Positions 18,644 to 28,065 are shown, counted from the first letter of the stretch. The stretch is DNA of 64,000 bases from Haloarcula argentinensis DSM 12282 (GCA_000336895.1 AOLX01000014.1:549256-613255); one strand, 5' to 3'. The notes: generated by a model from the sequence alone, not told the origin. A program made the numbers and translations.

Positions 18644-19603
18644 CTACCGCGAAATCGCTTCCGTGTCGCCACTGAGAACCGAGCGGACTTCGTCGGGCGA
18701 CACGACCGCAATGTCGCCCGGGATGGTTCGTTTGAGTGCGGCCGTCGCGGCACCCCAGGCAAGCCCGTCTGCAACAGTACCGCCGGAGAGATACTGCGAG
18801 AGGAAGCCACCGACAAAAGAGTCGCCGGTCCCGACCGGATGTGCGTCAGTCGACTCGAACGTCGGCTGCTCCGTTACGGTCCCGTCGGCAAGCGCGAGCG
18901 CGCCGTCACTGCCGCGGGTGATCACTGTCGCTTCGAACCCGTACTCGGCGGCGAGGTCCCGAGCAATCGTTTCCGCATCACCGGTCCTGTCCAACACGAC
19001 GTTTGCGTCGCGTTCGGCGACGACGAGCACATCGACAGACGGGAATAGCTCGGTCAGAACTGAACGGGCTTTCGCCGGCGTCCAGAGCTTCGAGCGGTAG
19101 TTCAGGTCGAAGCTCGTGGTCGTACCCGCGTCCTGTGCGAGCGAGAGGAGGTCAGCAGTGGTCGATTCGAGCGTCTCGGAAAGCGCCGGTGTGATGCCCG
19201 AGGTGTGGAATCCCGCAGCGTCTGTGATGGTCCCCGTCGGAAGTTCAGCCGGTGTAGCGGTTGTGACACTGGCGTTTTGGCGGTCGTAGATAACATCGTT
19301 ACCCCGTGGTGGACTGCCCTGTTCCAGGTAGTAGGTGCCCTGCCGGGCGCTGTCGGATTCGTCCCAGGCAATCTCGACCGACACGCCGTGGTGTTTGAGT
19401 TCACCCGTGACTCGGCGACCGACCGGTGAATCGGGGAGTTTCGAGGTCCACAGCGAATCGAGCCCAAGCCGCTGAGCGGCGACTGCAACGTTTGATTCTG
19501 CGCCAGCCGCCTTGACAGTGTACTGGTCTGCGGTCTCCAGTCGCTCATCGTCAGGTGGCGATAACCGCAACATCGTCTCGCCGAACGTCACTAACTCCGT
19601 CAT
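18644..19603 (-). CDS. kdgK: 2-keto-3-deoxygluconate kinase, PfkB family
   Basis: A 319-residue ribokinase/PfkB-fold kinase, most like haloarchaeal KDG kinases. It would phosphorylate 2-keto-3-deoxygluconate in the semi-phosphorylative Entner-Doudoroff pathway. The N-terminus ELVTFGETMLRLSPPDDERL and substrate segment KAAGAESNVAVAAQRLG are typical, and the C-terminal PfkB signature HPVGTGDSFVGGFLSQYL has the catalytic Asp. The neighbours pyruvate kinase and ROK kinase support a sugar-degradation role. Exact sugar specificity (KDG versus fructose) is inferred from similarity. Confidence 0.88.
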   Translation of the reverse strand: MTELVTFGETMLRLSPPDDERLETADQYTVKAAGAESNVAVAAQRLGLDSLWTSKLPDSPVGRRVTGELKHHGVSVEIAWDESDSARQGTYYLEQGSPPRGNDVIYDRQNASVTTATPAELPTGTITDAAGFHTSGITPALSETLESTTADLLSLAQDAGTTTSFDLNYRSKLWTPAKARSVLTELFPSVDVLVVAERDANVVLDRTGDAETIARDLAAEYGFEATVITRGSDGALALADGTVTEQPTFESTDAHPVGTGDSFVGGFLSQYLSGGTVADGLAWGAATAALKRTIPGDIAVVSPDEVRSVLSGDTEAISR

Positions 19604-19627
19604 ATCCGACGTTGCTCACTGGCTGGG

Positions 19628-19634
19628 TATAAAT
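19628..19634 (-). promoter_or_regulatory. kdgK: TATA box of the KDG kinase gene
   Basis: ATTTATA on the minus strand, 25-31 bp upstream of the ATG at 19603, predicts a leaderless transcript. Confidence 0.5.
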
Positions 19635-19777
19635 CCTGGAGAACCAGTCGTCTGACGGGGCTGGTAGTCTCCGCTTACTATATTATAGTCAGTCAATTTG
19701 TAGTTTTAATCGCCGAGTACCGTCAGCATTAGTTTTCTCCAAAAGTTTATGTGCTATAGTAATTTACACACGCCAGT

Positions 19778-21148
19778 ATGGATTCAGGGAGAAATGGTGG
19801 TGGGCCGTCTGTCTTTAGGCGGAACCTACTCCGCTCGATTGGTGCGGCCGGGCTGACCGGACTTGCAGGTTGTGGTGGTAGCGAGGGTGTGACAAATGGG
19901 GACGAGACGCCGACCCCAACTCCAGTTGGAAACTTTCCGGTGTCCGGGGATTCGGTGACGTTCGGTTTTAACGTCGCTTCTTCGGGAGCGTATTCAACGG
20001 CCGGTAAGCAGGAACTACGGGGTTTCAAACTCGCGGTCAAACACATTAACAACGGTGGTGGGTGGGTAACGAGCGAGAAGTACGAGTCGCCGCTTGACGG
20101 TGATGGCCTTCTGGATAAGGAAGTCGAATTCGCCGTCGAAGATACGGGCGGCAGTTCAGATACCGCCCGGAGCAACGCACAGCGGCTTGTCGATAGTGAA
20201 GATGTAATTATGCTTGCTGGTGGCACGTCCAGCAGCTCCGGTCTGGCCAATCAGGAGGTTGCGGCGCAGAACCAGGTCATCTACATGGCAACGATGGGTA
20301 ACGCGAACTCGCTGACGGGTGCTGACTGCAACCGGTACTCCTTCCGCGAGATGTTCAACAACCGTATGGCGGCCGAAGCGCTGGCCCCGGCCCTCGGTGA
20401 TGAGTTCGGAGACGACATCAACTACGTCAAGATCTCTCAGGACAACGAGTGGGGACGGACACTCCGGGACGATATGGAGACAACCCTCGGGAATCTCGGC
20501 TGGGCACCTGTCTGGGATACGACTGCACAGGTCGGGACAAGCGACTACTCCCAGTACGCAGCAGACATCAAGTCGGTCGATTTCGACGTGATCGTCCTCG
20601 GGCTTGGTGGCCTCGACGCAGTAAACGCACTCAGAGCGTTCCGAGACGAGTTCCCGGACTCGAATATCGTCCTTCCGATAGCCTCGAGAGATATTGCCCA
20701 GACCGCAGGCGGTGCGATAGAGGGCGTTATCGGAACAGTCGCCTGGAGTCCGGAGATCAACTCGCCGCTGTCGAATACTTTCCGAGAGACGTTCCGTGAA
20801 GAGTACGGCAGTTCGACGGGGACCTCGAAATCGGCGTCCCCATCAGGAGCAGCCCACATCGCATACACGCAAACGTTACAATATGCCAGCGCAGTCGAGC
20901 GGGCGGGAACGTTCAACCCGATCGATGTCATCGGAGCGCTCGAAGGACACGAGTACGACGCCGGTCTCGGAACACAGACCCTCCGGGCCTGTGATCACCA
21001 GGCGATGCGTCAAGTGCCGATTGTGAGAGGAAAGCCGGAGGTGCGGCAGTCCTATGGCAGCTACTACGGCCTAGTTGGAGAACCAGCGGATGTACAGTAC
21101 GCCTGCGATAGCGGGCCAGCGGCTAACTGTTCGCTTGGGGGGAGCTAA
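19778..21148 (+). CDS. Tat-exported lipoprotein, branched-chain amino acid type binding protein
   Basis: A 456-residue extracellular solute-binding lipoprotein. The signal has a twin-arginine start (FRRNLLRSIG) and a lipobox LTGLAGC, so it should be membrane-anchored outside. The body is a type I periplasmic-binding fold of the LivJ/amide family: DSVTFGFNVASSGAYSTAG, KLAVKHINNGGGW, EVEFAVEDTGG, and QDNEWGRTLRDDME. No ABC permease or ATPase lies near; instead the next gene, 2 nt downstream, is a transducer-like membrane protein. That arrangement recalls Halobacterium BasB/BasT, in which a binding lipoprotein feeds an Htr transducer. The ligand is unknown. Confidence 0.85.
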   Translation: MDSGRNGGGPSVFRRNLLRSIGAAGLTGLAGCGGSEGVTNGDETPTPTPVGNFPVSGDSVTFGFNVASSGAYSTAGKQELRGFKLAVKHINNGGGWVTSEKYESPLDGDGLLDKEVEFAVEDTGGSSDTARSNAQRLVDSEDVIMLAGGTSSSSGLANQEVAAQNQVIYMATMGNANSLTGADCNRYSFREMFNNRMAAEALAPALGDEFGDDINYVKISQDNEWGRTLRDDMETTLGNLGWAPVWDTTAQVGTSDYSQYAADIKSVDFDVIVLGLGGLDAVNALRAFRDEFPDSNIVLPIASRDIAQTAGGAIEGVIGTVAWSPEINSPLSNTFRETFREEYGSSTGTSKSASPSGAAHIAYTQTLQYASAVERAGTFNPIDVIGALEGHEYDAGLGTQTLRACDHQAMRQVPIVRGKPEVRQSYGSYYGLVGEPADVQYACDSGPAANCSLGGS

Positions 21149-21150
21149 GT

Positions 21151-23073
21151 ATGAGTTCAGGAGATACACAGATACCAGACAGTTCAGAGACCGATTCGAA
21201 CACCTCCGGTGGGATTCTAGCGACAGTCGTCCCGGATTTTATCCGGCGAAACTTCGCACTCAAATTCGGCATCGTCCTCTTCATTATGGCGCTGTCGGTT
21301 GGGCTCATCGGCCTTGCCGCGACAGAGCAAGTCAAGAACTACACCGAACAACAGGTTCTGAGCGACTACGAAAACGCCGCCGCACAGGAGGCAGACATCC
21401 TGTCACAGTGGGTTGACCGAAACCGGCTATCGACCCAATTCGTTTCTTCCGACGATATCTGGGCCAGTAGTGATACCGACGATATCGATATCGAACTTAA
21501 CAATCGGAAAGCCGCCTTGTCCGCAGATGCTACCGACATCCATCTGGTCGAACGGAATGCCGGCCAATCACAGGTTGTCGCCAGCACATCTAACTCACAG
21601 GTGCTGACTAACTCACCGCTCGGATCGACGAGCAGGGCTTGGCTTACCGGTACGAACTTCGAAACGGCAAGCGATGTCGTCGTCTCCGACGTGTACCAGA
21701 CGAACTCCGGCCCGGTCGTCGGCTTCGTCAGTCCTGTTGATGCCTCGCAGAACCGATATATCCTCATCGAGTATTCGCTTGACGAAATCGCGAACTCGCT
21801 TCAGGGGAACAACAGGGCCGAAGGCGGATTCACGCAGGTCGTCAACGGATCGGCGGTCGTCATGATCGACGAACCAAGAGACGGGAGCCGCGGCCTCGGC
21901 GAAAACATACTGCAGTCGTATAGCTCGAACAGCCCTGCCACCGAACCGATCGACGCGGCAGCTGACCTCCGCTCGTCGGAGCAACAGTCCGGCGTCACCG
22001 CTGACATGCCGGCGACCGACGTACTCAACGAGCGCTACACTGTCGGCTATGCACCGATTCAGGGCACTGACTGGGTCGTTCTCGTACACGCACCCAACTC
22101 CGCGGTCTTTGGCTTCGTCCAGAACGTCCAGCAGTACGGACTTATCGGCACGGCACTGATGGTGTTGCTCATCGCGGGTGTCGGTGCGATACTCGGGTAC
22201 AACACGGCAACGTCGATTGACCGCCTGACCCGAAAAACGGACCAGATGCGACAGGGGAACCTCGACGTCGAGATCGCCACCAGTCGCATCGACAATATCG
22301 GCCGCCTGTACAGCGGATTCGCTGATATGCGCGACGGACTCAAACAGCAGATCAACGAGGCCGAGCGTGCACAGAAAGAGGCGGAGGTTTCCCGGGCCGA
22401 AGCCCTTGAAGTCAACAAATACCTCCAGAAGAAGGCCGAAGAATTCTCCGATGTGATGGAGGAGACGGCCGCTGGCAACCTCACCGAGCGGATGGCAACC
22501 GACGGCGAGAACGAGTCGATGGACCGTATCGCCAGCGAGTTCAACGGCATGGTCAATGAACTGGAAAAGACGATCGGTCAGCTCAACAGCTTCGCCGACG
22601 AAGTTGCAGAATCCGGAGACGTCGTTCTGTCAAGTGCGGAGTCCGTCCGTGACGCGTCCGAGCAGGTCGCCGAATCGACACAAAAGATCTCCGACGACGC
22701 TTACGATCAGAAGGATCGCCTCGCTACTATTTCCGAGGATCTCGATACCCTCGTGGACACACTCGAAGAACTGGAAGCGGAGAACCCGGACATCGACCTG
22801 GGCGACTCGCTCGAACGGTTCCGGACAGTTGCGACGACACTACAGTCAGCCGCCGAAACGAGTGACCAGATGATGGCCGAAACCCAGACCGTCGCTGGCG
22901 CAGCCGAAGAGCAGGCCGCAGAGCTCAACGAAGTGTCGTCACGGGCCGAACAGCTCAAACGCTACGCGAAGCCACTCGGGGATATCCTGAACCGCTTCGA
23001 AACCGAAGCCGAGCACGAGTTCGTCTTCTCGGGCGGTCCGTCACAGAGTCTCGGCGAAGAGGAAGAAGAGTAG
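21151..23073 (+). CDS. Htr-like HAMP membrane protein lacking the chemoreceptor signalling tip
   Basis: A 640-residue protein. Order: cytoplasmic N-terminus, TM1 (about 36-58), extracellular Cache-like domain (about 60-325), TM2 (about 329-350), HAMP (from about 351, SIDRLTRKTDQMRQGNLDVEI), a second HAMP-like segment (AAGNLTERMATD), then coiled coil. The first and last parts of an Htr signalling domain are recognisable (ISDDAYDQKDRLATISEDL; VAGAAEEQAAELNEVSSRAE). The conserved [16 protein letters not shown] hairpin between them is missing, replaced by a short loop near 545-560 (EELEAENPDIDLGDSLERF). It cannot bind CheA/CheW in the usual way. Co-transcribed with the binding lipoprotein 2 nt upstream. 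Confidence 0.85.
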   Translation: MSSGDTQIPDSSETDSNTSGGILATVVPDFIRRNFALKFGIVLFIMALSVGLIGLAATEQVKNYTEQQVLSDYENAAAQEADILSQWVDRNRLSTQFVSSDDIWASSDTDDIDIELNNRKAALSADATDIHLVERNAGQSQVVASTSNSQVLTNSPLGSTSRAWLTGTNFETASDVVVSDVYQTNSGPVVGFVSPVDASQNRYILIEYSLDEIANSLQGNNRAEGGFTQVVNGSAVVMIDEPRDGSRGLGENILQSYSSNSPATEPIDAAADLRSSEQQSGVTADMPATDVLNERYTVGYAPIQGTDWVVLVHAPNSAVFGFVQNVQQYGLIGTALMVLLIAGVGAILGYNTATSIDRLTRKTDQMRQGNLDVEIATSRIDNIGRLYSGFADMRDGLKQQINEAERAQKEAEVSRAEALEVNKYLQKKAEEFSDVMEETAAGNLTERMATDGENESMDRIASEFNGMVNELEKTIGQLNSFADEVAESGDVVLSSAESVRDASEQVAESTQKISDDAYDQKDRLATISEDLDTLVDTLEELEAENPDIDLGDSLERFRTVATTLQSAAETSDQMMAETQTVAGAAEEQAAELNEVSSRAEQLKRYAKPLGDILNRFETEAEHEFVFSGGPSQSLGEEEEE

Positions 23074-23129
23074 CCCGCTTCACTGCGTTTACCGAAACCG
23101 ATTTTCACACCGGCAACGTATCTCGCTCA

Positions 23130-23552
23130 ATGAGCGACGACACGGGCGATATCTCACGGCCGGAACTCGCCGAGTACTGTCGAACCCAGGCTGCGATTCT
23201 TGCGGGGCATCTGGACCAGCGTAGTACGGAGCTCTCCGATTTGCTCGAAGAAATAGAACGGGACACTGCTAACGCTCGTGCGACATTGGCCGAGCGTTCC
23301 GGGCCGGATACCGATGCGGAAGCTACTATCGCCGAGATAGAGGACAAACAGGAGCGAGCACAGGCGGAGCAGGAGGAAATCGACGAATACAGGGCACTCG
23401 CACAGGGATATACGGATCTTGCCGAACAGCTCGCCGAGGGCTCCGGTGATCTCGAAACCGTTCTTGAATTCGAAATCGAAACCGACGCGCCGACGTATTT
23501 CGACGCAGAGACGACGATTCTGGGAGTTGCGACGGGAGAAGACCGGGGCTGA
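23130..23552 (+). CDS. Small acidic coiled-coil protein
   Basis: A 140-residue protein of unknown function. From about residue 30 to 110 it is rich in Glu/Ala heptads (ELSDLLEEIERDTANARATL; EIEDKQERAQAEQEEIDEY), so it is likely helical and perhaps oligomeric. There is no signal peptide or membrane segment. It begins 56 bp downstream of the tip-less transducer on the same strand and may be the third gene of that operon, possibly a cytoplasmic partner. That partnership is inferred from order alone. Confidence 0.65.
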   Translation: MSDDTGDISRPELAEYCRTQAAILAGHLDQRSTELSDLLEEIERDTANARATLAERSGPDTDAEATIAEIEDKQERAQAEQEEIDEYRALAQGYTDLAEQLAEGSGDLETVLEFEIETDAPTYFDAETTILGVATGEDRG

Positions 23553-23921
23553 AGATTTTACCGGAGGCCTGATCAAGACCAGGCTGCCATACAACGCTGA
23601 CATCTGCTGACGGCCATCGTTCTCACGGTGACCCAGTGCTAAATTCGAATAGCTTACGAGCAGAGGTATCCTCACTGCGAGGGTACGTGGCCCGGCTCGG
23701 CCTTTCTAGAAGTAAGTTGCCGTCCCAGCGCGATGAGGCTACGCTCATCGAGGTATTGATTCCGGTCCGAATCGGTAGCGACGCACTCGAATTCGATATA
23801 GCGATATGAGATTTATTTGTCCCAGGTAGATCACTGAGCTGTAGTATGAGGATTACCAGTAATAATTACAGAATCACACCACCCACGAAAATCTTAGCCA
23901 GAAATCCCTGCAGACCTGAGC

Positions 23922-24044
23922 TTACGAATTGAACGTGCGCTCGACGAGGTATTTGACCAGATAGAACCCGCCAATAAGAGTGATAATCATGACTACCAGT
24001 ACAATCGCGATCATGAACAGAAGGACAAGTGCGTCGTTAGCCAT
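23922..24044 (-). CDS. Possible 40-residue single-span membrane protein
   Basis: A short frame starting at an ATG encodes MANDALVLLFMIA followed by a continuous hydrophobic stretch (IVLVVMIITLIGGFYLV) and a positively charged end (KYLVERTFNS). This is a plausible single transmembrane helix, perhaps with the N-terminus outside. It is the only coding-like sequence in the gene-poor interval. It may be a chance frame; conservation would decide. Confidence 0.4.
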   Translation of the reverse strand: MANDALVLLFMIAIVLVVMIITLIGGFYLVKYLVERTFNS

Positions 24045-25620
24045 CAGGCTCACCCGCCCGCGAGGGGTCGTTTCGTCGAGAACGCATATCGTTAGCTTCA
24101 GCCTCGACACGCTAATGTAGGTGGGTTTCGGTTCAACAGTCTACGGCACTATCTATCTGGCCTCCAGAGATCAGAGGTGCTCGGTGTTACGTGCACAGGA
24201 GGATGACAGAGCCACGCCGACCGAGGGCAACTTGAACGCAGAGATACGGCTGCTTTCGGAGCCTCTACCGCTCAACAGTGTGCGTAAACAGTGAAGCCTG
24301 ACGCGGATTTTCGATACGAAAACAAATGACGAGCCGAATACGCCTGTTATAGAGCTCTAATCTACTGGGTTTCCGTGGCAACTATAACGATGGGCATCTA
24401 CGTAAGGGCATCATTCGCAACATAATTTTGTCGTCCAGTTAGACGAGTGGTCCCGGCCTGAGCTACCGATCAAGAGCTAACCGAGAGGCAGGTAACATAC
24501 CGGCGTCTCCGGATGGAAAGCGCTGACAGCTCAAATTACTGACGCCGAGAGACGGGGCTGGTTGGAACTGTGGCACGACAGGACTGATTGCTTCTACTGA
24601 GTTTTTCAGCCGGGACTGTTTCTGGCGAGGCACAGGACACGCAACTAGTCGACAGAACGGCTACTCTGGATATTGCTGCAAACACTCCTGTCGCTTATCC
24701 TGCCGCGGTCGGCGGGCAATACCTGGAAGGCTATGAGCTGGTCAAATGGTTCCGTGAGATGATGCGAAGCCCGGTTGCAACTGGAGTTGCCCGAGGCACA
24801 GTGCTTTTCGGGATACGAAGGCAGAACGACTACCTGACAGTCATACAGTAACGAATGTCTCCGCTAACTTGAACGAGCCCGACGCCGCTGTCACCTCTGA
24901 AGCACATGTCGTGCCCTGCTGGAACGACGGTATGAGGACGGCATAGACACGATGTATCTAGTCAAAAGCGTAGTCCTGCCCAGATGTTCACCTGTGGCGG
25001 CACACAGAACAGGCAGTCAGGCCGATAGCACGCTTGTGGCGGTTATTAGGCGACCACGACTGATCGGAGTCACACGCTCTTATCATCACAAGGACCGGAC
25101 TACAGACCTGAGTACCATCCAACGTGACGGGCATATATTGTCGGGAAACTCTCAGACTGATTGAGAGCCGCACAGAGATCGCGCTGTTCTCTAGTAAAGG
25201 GAGGATCAGCACGGCTGATTCATTTTCTGTTTGAGAAACCGTGGCTGCTATGTAGTCTGGGGCGATTCGGGAACTAATTGTTGCAGGGAAATCGGTGCTA
25301 CCGAACTGTTGGATAGACTCCTATCCATATCTGGCTTGGCTGAGTAACAAACCAGATCTGAATCATCCCGACTTACTTCCCAGTCGTTCACTAGATCAAA
25401 TCAAATATTGGGGGATAGTTGACAGGCGGTACGCTGCTTTCGTCCGTCCGAATCTGTTGGGCAGGCAGACTAAACAAAGAGGACGGTAATCTGCGACCGA
25501 TTTGTATTTGTGAATATGTACTCACTGGTTGATTAAGTATTGGATTATTGCCAGTATCGCGGCAAATAGCGGCGAAATAGGGTGTCACACGCCCAAATAA
25601 AGGCTTTTATCTCTAAGTAT

Positions 25621-25639
25621 GGGACTACATTGAAGTCCC
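25621..25639. promoter_or_regulatory. Palindrome at the promoter of the RHH-recombinase operon
   Basis: GGGACT-N7-AGTCCC lies 20 bp before the GTG start of the RHH gene. It is downstream of a TATA-like element (GCTTTTATC, about 25602-25610), so it overlaps the expected transcription start. The encoded protein has a ribbon-helix-helix DNA-binding domain, which makes autoregulation through this site plausible. Confidence 0.45.
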
Positions 25640-25658
25640 CCGCGTCCCAGGGGTAACT

Positions 25659-26072
25659 GTGTCCAGTGACAGTGAGCGAACGACGGTTCGGACGTACATT
25701 CCGGCCTATCAGAAAGAACAGTGGCAAGCCCACGCTGAGGAACTGGATATGAGTCAAAGCGAGTTCGTCCGGACGATGGTACAGGCGGGTCGAAGCGGAT
25801 TCGAGTCAGCAGCCTCCGAGACGCCTGAATCGGACGACGCTGAGAGCGATAGCGAGGAACCCCGTTCTCCGGACGCTACCCCTGGGGGTGACGGGCTGAA
25901 AGACCGGGTCCGGGAGATCTTAGCTGACGGGGATTACTACGAGTGGGACGACCTACTCGCCGAACTGACCGATGATATCGAAGAACGCCTCGAAGATACG
26001 CTACAAGAACTGCAGTCCAACAACGAAGTGCAGTACAGCGGGCGACACGGGGGGTACGTTCGAGACGAATGA
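25659..26072 (+). CDS. Ribbon-helix-helix protein coupled to a tyrosine recombinase
   Basis: A 137-residue protein in two parts. Residues 6-48 fit a ribbon-helix-helix DNA-binding domain (TTVRTYIPAYQKEQWQAHAE, then MSQSEFVRTMVQAG). After an acidic linker, residues 82-137 form a winged-helix-like segment (LKDRVREILADGDYYEWDDL ... SGRHGGYVRDE). I recall DUF5805-type haloarchaeal proteins of this build. It starts with GTG. Its stop overlaps the recombinase ATG as ATGA, so translation is coupled. It may regulate the operon or direct the recombinase to its site. Confidence 0.75.
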   Translation: MSSDSERTTVRTYIPAYQKEQWQAHAEELDMSQSEFVRTMVQAGRSGFESAASETPESDDAESDSEEPRSPDATPGGDGLKDRVREILADGDYYEWDDLLAELTDDIEERLEDTLQELQSNNEVQYSGRHGGYVRDE

Positions 26073-27106
26073 GCACGGATACAGCCACGCCAGACGCCGA
26101 GTCGGACCCTGTCGGGTATTTCCTCGATGACATCACGTATCACGGAAAGAGCGACCGGACCCGTGCGTCCTACGAGCGCGTCCTTCGGGACTTCGAGTCC
26201 TATCTGGCGGATGGCCACCAGGCCATTCCCATCCGAGAGGCTTCCCACCGGGACTGTATGGCATATGTCCACAGTCTTCGTGGAAACGTCGAAGAAAGCA
26301 CAGTCGCAACGTATGCATCCTATCTACACCGGTTTTTCGCGTACATGACCCAGGTGGGGGTCTTCGAATCGAATCCGATGACGCTGGTCATGGAAGAGAT
26401 GGACGAGTCCATCAACACCGACCCAACCCGCCGAGAGATAGACCTCCAGTCGATGCGTGCGTTCGTCGACAGCATCCCGCACCCACTTGAGCAAGCTATC
26501 GTAGTGACGCTATTGAAGACGGGAATGCGGGCCGGCGAACTGTGTAACCTCGATATCCGTGACCTCAACCTCGAAACCCCCGGCCCCAGGCCGGAGATAC
26601 CGGTCCGGGCGGGGCTCGACGGGCGTCCGGACTCGTTGTTCGTCGCAGCGGAACCGACCCACGGAGAGACCAGTAATGAGGAGGAACGAACAGCATCCAA
26701 CAAGCGCAAGCGCGAGACAACAGTCCCAATCGACGCAGAGCTGGGCTCAGTACTGCGGCGCTGGCTCGCAATCCGACCGGACACGCAGTCCCCGGCGGAG
26801 CCGCTGTTCGTCTCTACAAGCGACAGCTGGGGGGAGCGACTTACGCCGAACATGGTACACCATATCGTCGAGTCTCACGCCCGCGAGTTCGGTTGGTACA
26901 CGGATGGTGGCGGAGCCGAAGAGAACGTGACGCCGCACTATTTCCGGCACTTCTTCACGACGCATCTCCGGGATCGGACCGGCGACCGTGGCGTCGTCAA
27001 ATACCTCAGGGGCGACGTGGCACAAGATGTCATCGACACGTACACCCACGAATGGGGGACCCGAGTCAGGGATGTGTACGAGGCCGAAATCTACTCGCTA
27101 CTGTGA
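26069..27106 (+). CDS. Tyrosine recombinase, XerC/D-like integrase
   Basis: A 345-residue site-specific recombinase. There is an N-terminal SAM-like core-binding domain (about 14-112) and a C-terminal catalytic domain. Catalytic residues visible: Arg154 (TGMRAGEL), His290 and Arg293 (HYFRHFF), and nucleophile Tyr325 (DTYTHEW). The usual second His is replaced by Asp316 (LRGDVAQD), 9 residues before the Tyr. A Glu/Lys-rich insertion sits at about 196-216. No phage genes or attachment sites are seen nearby, so this looks like a resident recombinase (for example resolution or chromosome maintenance) rather than part of a recent prophage. Confidence 0.85.
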   Translation: MSTDTATPDAESDPVGYFLDDITYHGKSDRTRASYERVLRDFESYLADGHQAIPIREASHRDCMAYVHSLRGNVEESTVATYASYLHRFFAYMTQVGVFESNPMTLVMEEMDESINTDPTRREIDLQSMRAFVDSIPHPLEQAIVVTLLKTGMRAGELCNLDIRDLNLETPGPRPEIPVRAGLDGRPDSLFVAAEPTHGETSNEEERTASNKRKRETTVPIDAELGSVLRRWLAIRPDTQSPAEPLFVSTSDSWGERLTPNMVHHIVESHAREFGWYTDGGGAEENVTPHYFRHFFTTHLRDRTGDRGVVKYLRGDVAQDVIDTYTHEWGTRVRDVYEAEIYSLL

Positions 27107-27348
27107 CTGTTATATTATTTATCTAACACTACAGCGATAGTGTGAATGGTAGCTGCGACACTCGTAAATCATATGCCGCTATATAGAAACGATCGATTCT
27201 GCTTCGCAGCTATGCTATCTCAATGGACGATCTCAGTGACCGCATACGACAGGAGTATCACCGGCGCGAACGGGACGTACCCAGAGACCGAAGACGCCAA
27301 GACGACACACGTCTCGGGGCTACCTACTCGGATGAAGTACTGATAGGG

Positions 27349-28065
27349 CTACTCGGGATCCAGAAGCTTCGACTCGGCAGTTCTGAGGTGTTCGAGGAGC
27401 GTCGTCTTCGAGATGTCCATCTCGGCGGCGAGCTCGCGGACCGAAATTCCACGCGGCCACTGATAGTAGCCGGCTTCGCGGGCCGCTTCGAAAGCCCGTC
27501 GCTGAGCCGGCGTTAGCGAGTCGGTTCGCAGCCCACCCACCGACCGCTCGGTATCGCTGTCCGGCGTGACGATGGATTCGACCGACACGTCAGCGTCGGC
27601 GTCGGCTTCGACGGCATCGAGTGCGGACTGGATTTCGGGCCGTTCGCCGGTGAAACTCACCTGCCACCGTTCGCGACCGTCTTCGATACGAACGGGCGCG
27701 CTGTGGACGAACCCGTGTTCGAGCAGCGTCGGGCAGACCAGCTCGTCCGGATCGTACTCCAGCAGGAACTGTCTGACGACGGTTCCGGGCGCGTCGTGTT
27801 TGTGTCCGATACGTGCCTGAAGCTCCTGTATCTCTCCGGCGTGGGGCGATGCACGGACTGCGTCAAGGCAGTTTTCGACGTCTGACTTCGTGGCTCCATA
27901 CGCCGTAAACACGCCGTTGACCGATGCTGTCGGCGACTGGACGGTCTGTTGCACCGTGTGTGCCAGGATGCCACCATCGGTTCGGTCGGTCGCTTCGATA
28001 GCCCAGCAGTTCGGGTGCCACAGGTCGAGTGTAAGCCGTGCTCCGGCGCTATCGGTTTGACTCAT
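27349..28065 (-). CDS. Bat-type helix-turn-helix regulator
   Basis: A 238-residue Bat-family regulator. The N-terminal domain (LTLDLWHPNCWAIEATDRTD onward) is a small-molecule or dimerisation region typical of this family. The C-terminal HTH_10 domain starts near residue 183 (LTPAQRRAFEAAREAGYYQW) with recognition helix ISKTTLLEHLRTAESKLL. It lies 42 bp downstream of the amino acid permease gene on the same strand and could be the last gene of that operon, which suggests a role in amino acid metabolism. That is inference. Confidence 0.8.
   Translation of the reverse strand: MSQTDSAGARLTLDLWHPNCWAIEATDRTDGGILAHTVQQTVQSPTASVNGVFTAYGATKSDVENCLDAVRASPHAGEIQELQARIGHKHDAPGTVVRQFLLEYDPDELVCPTLLEHGFVHSAPVRIEDGRERWQVSFTGERPEIQSALDAVEADADADVSVESIVTPDSDTERSVGGLRTDSLTPAQRRAFEAAREAGYYQWPRGISVRELAAEMDISKTTLLEHLRTAESKLLDPE

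Larger units (their letters stand above)
23553..25658. other. Gene-poor, lower-GC interval
   Basis: About 2.1 kb with no convincing gene except one 40-codon membrane peptide at 23922-24044. Frames are broken by frequent stops, codon bias is unlike the flanking genes, and no tRNA, transposase or terminal repeats were recognised. An open frame of 87 codons at 24588-24851 has no family I can name. A short inverted repeat GGATAG-ACTC-CTATCC lies at about 25310-25325. It may be decayed accessory DNA next to the recombinase operon. Confidence 0.55.

Noticed and set aside
24440..24500. Possible tRNA-like fold in the gene-poor interval
   Set aside because: No acceptor stem pairing or TψC-loop consensus could be assembled.
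24588..24851. 87-codon frame in the gene-poor interval, considered as a remnant of a sugar kinase
   Set aside because: A faint resemblance to FGGY kinase segments was not convincing, and no adjoining fragments in other frames could be joined to it.
27223..27360. Short frame starting MDDLSDRIRQEYHRRERDV between recombinase and Bat regulator
   Set aside because: The beginning looks protein-like, but the frame runs into the antisense of the Bat-type regulator with no stop at the boundary and no known family.
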